The notes under the pieces: generated by a model
Databases searched by the model: none
Told to the model about the DNA's origin: nothing
What the model saw: only the letters and a program-made list of their open reading frames with translations
From: Ciona savignyi
Lineage: Eukaryota; Chordata; Ascidiacea; Phlebobranchia; Cionidae
Direction of reading: 5' to 3'
Assembly: GCA_000149265.1 (NCBI GenBank)
Contig: CH001357.1
Coordinates: forward strand, 130,999 to 194,998
Length of the DNA: 64,000 nucleotides
Program-made: the position numbers and the translations under genes
Part shown: piece after piece, positions 55,138 to 64,000 of the stretch
Layout of the letters: each line of letters starts with the position of its first letter
Numbering within the stretch: the first letter of the stretch is position 1

Positions 55138-58100
55138 TCAGGGGGCATTGTTGTAATGGCTAAGTAACTGGTGGCATGATTTTGCTGCTGATAGAAGAGC
55201 TGGAATGTGAGATAAAAGCCCCCCGTATTCCTCTAGCTCCTCGGGTGTAAAGATCTTTTTCAGATCGTCTGAGATACCTGTCTTCAGCTCCGTGAAGTCG
55301 AATTGCGGGTCCAACATCTGTCTCCAGATCTCAATCGACTGAGAGACTTGGTTCCTCATTGGCGACCTCCTGTGGCTGCCTGTCGAGTCACGTGATTTAG
55401 CGGACGCCGTCGAAACATCGGCCACCCGGAGCCATATTTTCGATGTGACATCACGGTGGATACGGTCCAGTGATTCAGTAACGTTGACGAATTCTTCAAC
55501 CAGTTGAGCTACGTCAGCGGCGTCATTCTTACGTAATATGGTTGCGTATTTGCGGAGGTCCCCCACGTGACCGATCTTTTCAATTCCCATGTCTGAAGCA
55601 TTCTTCAGTGAGTCAACGAACCGACGAAGTACAACTTCGTTGAATTGCCTGTGGATAAATAAATGTCAAAAAACACCAAGATGAGATACCACAATCGAGT
55701 GATTTATTTTAGTTTAGGCTACATTTTGGTCCTTTACACCTATAAAAAGAAAATTTTTACAGTAAAGAAGAAAAAAATAAAACAAACAGGCATGACCATT
55801 AAAAACAGTAAATAGCTAAACGGTACAATTTGTGTTTATTTATTAAATTATAGTCACATAATACAGGACTTTAAATATTTAAAGCACGAATGTTAGCTAA
55901 AAATCATGGGCTGTTACTACAATACCAAATGCAAACCTTAGTCGTATTGCCCAAATTGACTGCTTCCCTTTAGCTATATTTTAAATAAGGAAAGAGAACA
56001 ACTAAACTAAAGTCAAGCTCTAGGGATAATGTTAAAAAACAGTAAATTCTAACTTTATGGCCAAAGTTAAGTAGACTTGGGATTAATTATTCAATATTTT
56101 CTAAGAATTCATTTTAAATCAGTATTTTAGAGATTTTTAACATTAAAGGCTTGGATATAAAACTATTAAAAAAACTCAGTATGTTCTAACCAGAACTTAA
56201 TATGTTCTAATAATAACGAACTTGTAACTATTTTCCGCTTCATGTGTTCTTTTATGCAAATCTTCCAACGCCAATCTTATTTCTTCTTCCTCTTCCTCGC
56301 TACGTTTGTTCGTATCCGGGGATTCCCCAGGATCTATCAGTAATGACGTCATTAGTAAGTGTGGTTAGAATAGAATAATCATGTTTATCCCCGTGGATAG
56401 GAAAACCAAGGGAGGTAACACACGGGCAATCGTCAGATCACCTCACGCCCGCCGTCGGGTTACCGGAGCTATTGCAGTATGTTGTGTATGAATCACACGT
56501 TTCTTCAATTTGGTAGAACACATTAATCCGCTAGGTTCAGGCAATGTCCGTTAAGTGCCTTGTCAAAATGCCCAAGGACACAACCGACTAGCTGGCGATC
56601 AGTTCAGAACCTCAACCTTTTGATTGAAAGGCTTCGCACTAAACCGCCTGACTAGCTGGTTGGACTATTTAAAATTTTTAACGAAAAATAAATGACATAA
56701 ATTTAACCAAATTATCGGCCGAGTTCAGGAACGTCCGAGTGTCATGCACAAGCACACAGTCGCCTAGCCAAAGGCTGGTTTCGAACTTTCTACCCATTCG
56801 GCCGTGGATGACGCTCTAAAGAACTGAGCTACATGACCGGATATATATTCAACTACACCCGAGTCCGGTAACTTATTGGGATAAGTGTAAGTTAAAACTG
56901 CGAGTTAAATCTGTGAGTTAAAACGATTCACCTTCAAGGTCAGGTGACGGCGGTGGCGCCGATTGTCGCTCCACGTCATTGGTTGACCTTTGAACTTCAT
57001 TGTCCTTGTTCTCAGTGACCGGAAGTTGCTCCTCGTCAGCGAATACGACCCCGGCCACTTTATCGCTTCTGACCGGGAATCGAGCCTTCTCACTCCGCCA
57101 ATCAGATACCCTGGGACCGGGCTTGACGGTCCGGATACTTGGAGAGAGTTCGACGTTAATCGATCGGCTATGGGGAACTGATGTGACTCTGCAAATGTAC
57201 AAAATATAGGAATAACGAAATATTGAAAAAATAGGGGTCGTACTATAAATCAAATGAGATGATAGGTTAACCTATAGGATGATAGGTTAACCTATAGGAT
57301 AGGATATTCATCTTTATTCCCGTGAATGGGAAAACTAAGGGGGTTAACACACATGTAATCGTCAGAAAGGCGACGCACTTAACCGTTAGACTAACGGGCC
57401 GGACTGACGAATGGAAAAACTTGTGCAGCATAACACACACTAAAAATCGTCAGGTTACGTTTATTCGCACCGCCGGATTTCCGAAACCATTGCAGTGTGC
57501 TGTATATGTATTGATATATTATAAATTTATATATATATATATTATATATACATACGTTTCTTTAGTTTTAGGAACTTCATTAATTTTACTTTAGACGATC
57601 CTAGCACAATCATATAACCGTCTACCATGCCGCTAGTTTCAAAGTTCGTCCGCTGCAAACATACGACGTTCTTACTGATTGAGATAACATGCCGGGCTAT
57701 ATAATTAACTATATGCTTGTAAATAAACACACAATTTTGTATTGCTGTATATTGGTAGGTGGGCGGATACTGTGTGTAAAAGACTAAAACAATCGATCCA
57801 ATATTTAGAGAGAAATAATTTGTGCTGTCGATGAAATCATTCAGTTGTGAAGCTTAACCACTCACACGTAAAGCCTGTAGTTTGTGTGTTTTTAGTACAA
57901 GAGTTTGTTATTCCAAGCAGACGAGGTTATTAAATTTTGGTGTTTTGATTCTAAATTTTATCAAGAATATCGTTTAAGAAAGTACGTTTATCCAAACTTT
58001 AGTAACCTGGCAGTCATGGTATCTCTGAAACTAGCCTATATGCTTATGAGAAGTATAGCAATTATACGCGCAGCATTTAACTGGTTGGGAATAATGAAAG

Positions 58101-61100
58101 GAGAGAAACTACACACCATAATATATTAGGGGATTAGAGTTAGTTTTAAACATAGGGTTGGAGTCAGTGTTAGTTCTGGGATTAAGATAGTGTTTAGAGC
58201 AGAGTTAAAAAAAGTTTTCATAGTTTTAGTGAATAGTTTCCCTCCTTCCCTTCTTTTAGTGTTGCCCTAACTGATCACAAGCTTGTTTTGTGTAATACCC
58301 TGTATCGAACATTTAAAGCCAAAACTGAATATTTCCATGTCATAGCAGGCAACACTAAAAGGAGGGAAGGAGGCAAACTGCACAGTAAAATACATAAACT
58401 AATTTAAACCCTTCCCTAAACACTAATTAACTATTATTAACTAATCATTTCTAGTTTTTTTGACTTGGCTAGACAACTCAGAAAATCAGGTAGATATATT
58501 TTTCCTAAATATGCTAATTTGTTTATATTTATTACTTGTAACCATTTGCTTATAAAAGCTGCTTAGTTAAAATAGATTGTTTGGTAAAAAAAGTTTTCAA
58601 AATGGTAAAATATGTGAAGAAGAAAAGAACAAAAAAGCAAATCAACCAGGATGAGGTTACTGAGATTTGCAGTAGGTCACACGCGCAAATTTATGCAAGA
58701 ACGAAACACAGAAGCATTTCTAAAGATCTTAAGGCCATTCAAACTCGATATAAAAATGAACCGGATTTTCGTGTAAAGGTTGATAAGGCTGTGAAAGAGG
58801 CAGAGGCAAAGAATAAAGTTTGTGATGTCACAATCCCAGAAACTACACCATCGATTGTTACAATTCCAGAAAATATACCATCGGATCCTGTCCGCGAAAA
58901 TCATGACGATAACAAAACTCAACATGACCCGGCTTCAAATGATACACAGCCTTTGGTGACACAAAATTACATAAAAAATGGTGTATTTGAATTTCGAAAA
59001 GAAGTTTGGGACATCTGCAGTAATTCTGTTTTCAAAAGACGCATATGTGTGACAGACTGGAGATTAGAAGTTATTGAAAACTTAAAAAAATTCAACAACA
59101 TCTGTTGTTTTGCTTTTAAATACCACTACGTGTCGCTACATCATCAAGAATTCCGGTGTTTTGGGAAATGTTTGTACTCCTCCTGTCCGGTGAGGTTTAA
59201 AGTGAAGCTCTGCACCGAGACGCTGCTTGGAGAGGTGGAATTTACCGGGGACATTCAGCACCAACTTGGGCAACATAAAAGACGACAAGTTATCGGCTCC
59301 GAAAGACAGCAGTTACGAAAGATAATGAGGACAAAACGAACACCAGATTGGGTCGAACATGCTAACAGAGCAAGTTTCTCGGTTTTAAGGAAAATAAAAT
59401 GGGAAGCGAATAATCCAGATAAAATTGTGCTTCCAAAAAACGAAGCTTTGCAAAATGTAACTGTGAACTATGAATCCGCTTGTATGTATTTAGAATCGAA
59501 AGAAATGGATAAAACGGAATCAAACACAGCCGCAGTGATTCTAGCTTGCGTCGAGAATCCAAACTTTAAGTTTGAAGTGCTTAAAACTGTTGCTGATTAT
59601 AAACGGAATGAAGAAGATACGAGACCAAGAGGTGAATCGAACAACTACCAAAACACTAAAAACAACAGACAACAACCCAACCCTCCAAACAACAACACCA
59701 ATCATTTGATTTATGAAATGTTAACTGAAATAAAGAAACTGAGAGAAGACGTGACTGAAATTAAGAAAGAAGTTTGTTTTCTAAGGACAAAATTCGACGC
59801 AGCTGTTTACCAAGTTCGGAATGTAAGCGTCCCGGAACACTCAGCTCTAGATCATAGTTACGCAGATGAAACAACCAACCGTTATGATGAAACAAACAAC
59901 CATTATGATGAAACAACCAACCATTATGATGACACAACTGATTCTTATGTTATAGATGAACAAGATTGTGGACAACCTTCTTTCGAAGGCGTCGCGTACC
60001 AAGAAGACGAGACTACTCCGCCGGTGGGGGAAACTCACACCATCAGCGATCATGATGAAATGACAATACTTGTCAGTTATCATTGAAAACACTGATTTTT
60101 TTAATTAACTACAATCATGTCAAACAATTTTTGCCGATTACCTTAATTGTGAGCTCGATTGCAGCCCACTAAAGGGCGCTCTTGGTACTTTTGAGAATGA
60201 CATCCGTGTTCTTGGAGGGGAATTCCCTATGTAGTTACCAAGTGCTCTGCGAGAACTTGAATTGGGGGCAGTGGACTTCCGGTTTGAGCCCTGCGAGTAC
60301 ATTTTTCTGATAAAAACTGTGAAAATAGTCCAACACATCACTAAATTCATCAAAAATTTATTTTTTATTTTATTGGACAATTTTATGCAATTACCATAGC
60401 AGGTGCTCGTTATTGGGAAAAAACAATGTCGCTATACATCTTAATGGGAAATCACCTGAAGTTGCTGCAGACAACCGTCCATTTCTGTTCTATCGATACT
60501 GGTCTCCAAGGAAATAGCGAACGCACCAGCCATTTTCAGTGAGTTGTCCGAAATAAGGTGTTCTTGCAACATGTCATTCAACTGGCCTGTTTTAAAATAA
60601 TAAAATCAACTTCTTTAAATGTTCTTTTTTACTAACTATTATTTCATTGCATAACATGGGTGATATATTATTCTTGGAGCTATTTCATTGTGTAAATTTA
60701 GTTCCATTTTAAATGGCCAATTTGAATGAAGTTATTTGAGTTGGTTAAATGGAGTTGCCCAGAAGTCCGGCCCGGTGGTCTAGCGGTTTCGTCGCCTTTT
60801 AATCGAAAGGTTGCAGGTGCAAAACTGGCAGCTAGCTAGTCGGTTGTGTCCTTGGGCAAGGCACTTTACGGACATTGCCTGATCCCAGCGGATTAATGGG
60901 TTCTACCAAATTGAAGGAACGTGTCTATCATATACAACACACTGCAATAGCTCCGGTAACCCGACGATGGGCGCGAGGTGATCTGACGATTGCCCGTGTG
61001 ATAACCCCCTAGGTTTTCCCATTCACGGGGATAAACATGAATATCCTATATCCTGGGTCCAGGCTTTGGCAATTAACCAGTTTCGAAGCTTAAACCCTGT

Positions 61101-62526
61101 GAATGAAAGGTGACGCACCAACCAAGCAAATCCTACCTGATTCAAAATGTCCCCATAATGCTTTGAGAGCTGAGGTCTTGTGTAGATAAGTTTCAATCTT
61201 AATCGATCCCTTCGATAACTTTCGCACCACAAGTCCATTAATCGATTCTAACGTTGAAACCATGGATAGAACCTCTCTCGATCCGTTTCCGCTAGATGGG
61301 AGTAAAGGTACAACACGATTAGCAGGAAGTTTGGTTTAGTTTATTTTTTCGCTCCTTCGTTACAGTAAGGAAGAATAAAACAATTATTTTACATTAAGGA
61401 GACAAGATAAAACGGCAAAACTACAGTAGTTAAAACACGTCAGTGAAAAAACACATAACAAATTAAAGGAAAAAAACGACGTGGCCGTTAAACCTTACAT
61501 TAATACAAATAAGTTTCAACGAAACAAATTAAATCAAAATTAACTAATTAAATTTGATGTTATTTAATACTTAAGAAAAGTGTGCAAGCGCGACCCAGTA
61601 CTGAGGGGGGAGTCGGCTTTGGGATTAAGTGGAAAAAGAAAAACCCCCTAAAATGAACTAATGCATGTTTGTATGGAAGGATGTGTGGTCGAGTTACGCG
61701 ACCAATACTTTACTCATTTCTATACCAAAATGCCCTTGTTCACAAATTTAACACGGGTTTAAAAACGTAACCAAATATGTCAATTTAAAAATATGGGGAT
61801 TTTATAAACCAAACTAATTTTACAGATTTATAACAAGTATAAAACTTACTTGAGCAAATAATTAAATAGCTTGTTTGAAATCAATTCCTGCACCATTTCC
61901 GGATGGCAATCACGTGATGTATTTGTGAGTGGGACGGCGGTTTTGATTGACGTGCGTATGCCCAGCTGACCTATGTACGTCATCAACATTGGGTTTGTTA
62001 GCTCACATTGAACCATTTATATTCAACATAAAATCCATGTTTTTTATTTGGAATTTGGTATGTAAACTGGTCGCGCTAACCAATTAGGATAGGATGTTCA
62101 TGTTTATCTCCGTGAATGGGAAAACCAAGAGGGTTAACACACGGGCAATCGTCAGATCACCTCGCGCCCATTGTCGAGTTACCGGAGATATTACAGTGTG
62201 TTGTGTATGATTTACACGCACCTTCAATTTAGTAAAACCCATTAATCTGCTGGGTTAAGTCAATGCTGGTTAAGTTTCTTGCCCAAGGAAACAAGCGACC
62301 AGTTTCGAACCTTCAAATTCGGTTGAAAGGCGTCGCACTTAAGCACCAGACTTACCGATCGGACGAATTGTATTATATATGGATTGTTTAGGTATTTCCC
62401 ATCCATGGGGATATAAATCTATCTTACAGTATGGTATCCTATCTTATTCACCTATCCTCTTGTGTATCCCGAGTGCACGTTTTCTCTGTTGAGTGGCCTT
62501 GCCGGCAATGGTGGACGGTCGAACAG
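55138..62526 (-). CDS. TRADD-N-like domain protein, eight exons, 5' end not found
   Basis: Exons 62452-62526, 61850-61970, 61137-61291, 60456-60586, 60142-60290, 56932-57188, 56222-56333 and 55138-55648 join in consistent phase to 502 residues and a stop. Exons 3-4 hold a domain (SIKIETYLHKTSALKALW, then QLNDMLQEHLISD and a LETSID core) that resembles the TRADD N-terminal-like domain of invertebrate signalling proteins. That domain is linked in the family to death-receptor or innate-immune adaptors. A Ser/Arg/Pro-rich linker follows, then an acidic EEEEEEIRLALEDLHKR helix and a helical C-terminus. I do not recognise an orthologue. The weakest joins are the GTTCGT donor at 56221 and the donor at 60141: if the latter is unused, a TAA at 60138 ends a shorter protein and the left three exons belong to another gene. 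Confidence 0.65.
56366..56665 (-). mobile_element. SINE family A, full length, intronic
   Basis: Tail, body and head are all present, in the intron between the sixth and seventh exons of the TRADD-N-like gene. Confidence 0.9.
56760..56845 (-). mobile_element. tRNA-like relic
   Basis: In reverse, CATGTAGCTCAGTTCTTTAG (A box) and AAAGTTCGAAACC (B box) are present, but no cloverleaf closes. It is similar to the relic at 26245-26320. Confidence 0.5.
57255..57402 (-). mobile_element. Internally deleted SINE family A with duplicated tail motif
   Basis: From 57292 the tail and distal body run to ATCGTCAG at 57365 and then jump directly to the head (AAAGGCGACGCACTTAACC). About 190 bases of body are missing. 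Just left, a ~21-bp unit with the palindrome ATAGGTTAACCTAT is repeated twice. Confidence 0.8.
57403..58601. other. Intronic region before the nested gene
   Basis: A TA run at 57525-57550 and two MITE C halves are seen. A 75-codon open frame at 57905-58129 has no supporting features. Confidence 0.5.
58130..58430. mobile_element. Two MITE family C halves facing each other
   Basis: 58130-58268 ends in TTTCCCTCCTTCCCTTCTTT and TAGTGTTG. 58345-58430 starts CAACACTAAAAGGAGGGAAG. They are inverted about 75 bases apart. Confidence 0.7.
58602..60086 (+). CDS. Intronless nested gene, zinc-finger-like and coiled-coil protein
   Basis: 494 residues from ATG 58602, opposite in strand to the TRADD-N-like gene and inside its largest intron. 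The N-terminus is very basic (KKKRTKKQ). Near 186-225 lies a C-x3-C-x4-C...H-x4-H pattern within FRCFGKC-YSSCPVRF, reminiscent of FLYWCH/MULE-type DNA-binding modules found in transposon-derived proteins. A Lys/Glu coiled coil spans ~382-415. The C-terminus has about four tandem copies of a DETTNHY heptapeptide and ends acidic. I recognise no named family; a domesticated or recent transposon-derived gene is one reading. No inverted repeats were found at its borders. Confidence 0.6.
   Translation: MVKYVKKKRTKKQINQDEVTEICSRSHAQIYARTKHRSISKDLKAIQTRYKNEPDFRVKVDKAVKEAEAKNKVCDVTIPETTPSIVTIPENIPSDPVRENHDDNKTQHDPASNDTQPLVTQNYIKNGVFEFRKEVWDICSNSVFKRRICVTDWRLEVIENLKKFNNICCFAFKYHYVSLHHQEFRCFGKCLYSSCPVRFKVKLCTETLLGEVEFTGDIQHQLGQHKRRQVIGSERQQLRKIMRTKRTPDWVEHANRASFSVLRKIKWEANNPDKIVLPKNEALQNVTVNYESACMYLESKEMDKTESNTAAVILACVENPNFKFEVLKTVADYKRNEEDTRPRGESNNYQNTKNNRQQPNPPNNNTNHLIYEMLTEIKKLREDVTEIKKEVCFLRTKFDAAVYQVRNVSVPEHSALDHSYADETTNRYDETNNHYDETTNHYDDTTDSYVIDEQDCGQPSFEGVAYQEDETTPPVGETHTISDHDEMTILVSYH
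60768..61050 (+). mobile_element. SINE family A, full length, intronic
   Basis: It starts GGCCCGGTGGTCTAGCGG, carries B box, body and tail, and is one of the best-preserved copies. Confidence 0.9.
61051..61125 (-). mobile_element. SINE family A head fragment
   Basis: CCAGTTTCGAAGCTTAAACC and GGTGACGCACCAACC in reverse, abutting the tail of the previous copy and close to the next exon. Confidence 0.65.
61391..61630. repeat. Dispersed repeat family D, copy 2
   Basis: Shares AAACTACAGTAGTTAAAACA and ACGTGGCCGTTAAACCTTA, and ends in GGCTTTGGGATTAAG, as in the copy at 25038-25252. Confidence 0.75.
61678..61760 (+). mobile_element. SINE family B, decayed
   Basis: GTGTGGTCGAGTTACGCGACC and a partial middle only. 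As at copy 1, it lies right after repeat D. Confidence 0.45.
62088..62364 (-). mobile_element. SINE family A, near full length, intronic
   Basis: Tail, body and shortened head in the intron between the first two visible exons of the TRADD-N-like gene. Confidence 0.85.
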
Positions 62527-62589
62527 CTGAAGAAAACAATAAGAAAAAATGTTAAATTTAACTTATTTTGTGTGTGATTTAAACTTTAA

Positions 62590-62664
62590 TTTAGTATAAC
62601 GCATTAATCCGCTGGGTTAAGGCAATGTCCGTTAAGTGCCTTGCCCAAGGACACAACCGACTAA
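62590..62664 (-). mobile_element. SINE family A mid fragment
   Basis: Proximal body up to AAGGACACAACCGACTA; the remainder is cut off where the next copy is inserted. Confidence 0.7.
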
Positions 62665-62689
62665 CTTTTTAAAACAAAATGCTCTGTTT

Positions 62690-62970
62690 GTGTTTATCCC
62701 CGTGACTGGGAAAACCAAGGGGCTTAACACACAGGCAATCGTCAGATCACCTCGCGCCCATCGTCGGGTTATCGTAGCTATTGCAGTGTGTTGAGTGTGA
62801 TTCACACGTTCTTTTAATTTGATGGAACCCACTAATTTCCTGCATTCAGGCAATGTCCGTTAAGTGCCTTTCCAAAGGACACAACCGACTAGCTACCGAC
62901 CAGTTTCGCACCTGCAACCTTTCGGCTGAAAGGCGACGCACTAATCCGCCAGACTAACCGGTAGGACAAA
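62690..62970 (-). mobile_element. SINE family A with probable target duplication
   Basis: The insertion is flanked by AAAATGCTCTGTTTGTGTT (about 62676-62694) and AAAATACTCTGTTTGTGTT (about 63012-63030). Confidence 0.8.
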
Positions 62971-63443
62971 TTATCACGATATTTTATGAAAAAAAAAGAT
63001 TTTTTCGAAGCAAAATACTCTGTTTGTGTTGGTGATAGGTTCTTTGCTTGAGGGATTATGAGTTTGGGAACATGTCTGGATTTTAGGAAAATTCTTAAAT
63101 ATAAATGTTTGTTCAAGAATACCAACATGTGTGGTCTGTTACTTTCAACTTGCTACAACGTAACAAAGACATATTGTGACTGAACAACAGACCAAATTAG
63201 GCGTAATTGGATTAGATAGAACGCCGACGAGAGAAGCCTTTGTTACGCGACATAAACAAACGTTCTAGAATATAGAATCTGGAATGTAACTTGATATGCG
63301 CGACAAGGTTCTGGACCTCCATTATAGACATCTTGCGTAAGATACAACTCCAATATTGCGTAATGTTTACACAACTGCTGGTATATGTACGGATAGTTTT
63401 CACCAACTCTGCCGAGTTAAACTATCTGCAACTGTGAACATTA

Positions 63444-63675
63444 GGCGCGAGGTGATCTCATGATTGCCCGTGTGATAACACCCAGTGCACATCCACAGGG
63501 ATAAACATAAATGTTTTATTCTACCCTAGCATGATCGGTTTTCTTACTACACAATACAATTTTCCAATATCTTCGGTATTCCGTCGGTGGACGCGAGGTG
63601 ATCTGACGATTGCCCGTGTGTTAACCCCTTTGGCTTTCCCATTCACGGGGATAAACATAGATATCCTATCATATC
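63444..63675 (+). mobile_element. Two SINE family A 3' ends
   Basis: 63444-63525 and 63583-63675 both run from GCGAGGTGATCT to the tail; neither has a head. Confidence 0.75.
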
Positions 63676-63776
63676 ATCAAATGCTAACTTATTCCACTCA
63701 GCACAAAAGAAAACATTTTGATCAAGATATGGAATTCTTTCAGGCAGATAGTCTATAAACATGAATATCCTAACTC

Positions 63777-64000
63777 ACTTTTTTTCTTAATTTTCTCGGA
63801 TCCAATTTCCCTTTGCAACAAATTCAACTTCGCTCCGTGGATCGAGACTGATGACGTCAGGTCGAAGGTGGAATTCGATGGCACCGACCGTGAAGGGAAG
63901 AAGGCAGCTGCTGGGCCCATCAAGAAATGAGGGAGTTCGGCGAATTTCCACTGTCCGTGGGCCGACTTTGGGCTGTGCTTTATTGTGGAGAGTGGTAGAG
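63777..64000. other. Possible exon at the window edge, strand unresolved
   Basis: This block is richer in GC than its surroundings and open on both strands. On + it ends REGKKAAAGPIKK before a TGA at ~63930; on - it is open to the window end for ~74 codons. It could be a 5' exon of the TRADD-N-like gene (-) or the 3' exon of another gene (+). No good splice site was found. Confidence 0.35.

Noticed and set aside
60768..60850. tRNA gene
   Set aside because: The A and B boxes belong to the SINE family A head; the sequence continues into the SINE body and does not fold as a mature tRNA. The same applies to the family B copies.
61023..61238. Open frame starting MDLWCESYRRD on the - strand
   Set aside because: This frame cannot be joined in phase with its neighbours. 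Another frame of the same DNA, starting after the acceptor at 61291, joins on both sides and carries the TRADD-N-like domain.

Overview
The window is nuclear DNA from a metazoan, most likely a tunicate of the Ciona type. The evidence is AT-rich sequence, short exons with clean GT/AG introns, chordate-level similarity of CDT1, DIPK1/FAM69 and SZT2, acceptor-like AG sites 8-12 nt before several start codons (as expected of spliced-leader trans-splicing), and about 35 copies of a tRNA-derived SINE with a TATCC-type tail. No viral, bacterial or CRISPR content was seen. The species was not checked by any search.

Layout. 651-3719 (+): the last five exons of the replication licensing factor CDT1. 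4474-6959 (-): the last three exons of a DIPK1/FAM69-family divergent kinase, convergent with CDT1. 7-12 kb: repeats only. 12134-15716 (-): a two-exon, ~1060-residue protein with winged-helix-like repeats and a proline-rich tail. An inverted fragment of it lies at 17225-17366, and a short two-exon paralogue with the same intron phase lies at 19998-22166 (-). 22-29.6 kb: gene-poor, with a hAT-type MITE that has a perfect 8-bp target duplication, a 793-base assembly gap and a ~335-bp satellite beside it. 29657-40117 (+): SZT2, a KICSTOR subunit, as one uninterrupted 3486-codon exon. 42-53.5 kb: three paralogous intronless seven-transmembrane receptors (two -, one +), with a five-exon secreted C-type lectin (47961-50768, -) among them. 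55138-62526 (-): eight phase-compatible exons of a TRADD-N-like domain protein, with an intronless ~494-residue gene (58602-60086, +) nested in one intron.

All multi-exon models were assembled by hand, requiring GT/AG sites and matching codon phase at every join. They are predictions without transcript support. Several genes touch recognisable pathways: replication licensing (CDT1), amino-acid signalling to mTORC1 (SZT2), secretory-pathway kinase-like proteins (DIPK1) and possible innate recognition (lectin, TRADD-N-like protein, orphan receptors). The eukaryotic layout gives no reason to call this an operon-like system.

Points of most interest: the intronless SZT2; the mosaic divergence of the inverted receptor pair, with two near-identical blocks around a divergent TM2-TM3 segment; the winged-helix paralogues with their inverted relic; the TRADD-N-like gene with its nested gene; and the exon-biased ACGTCA words.
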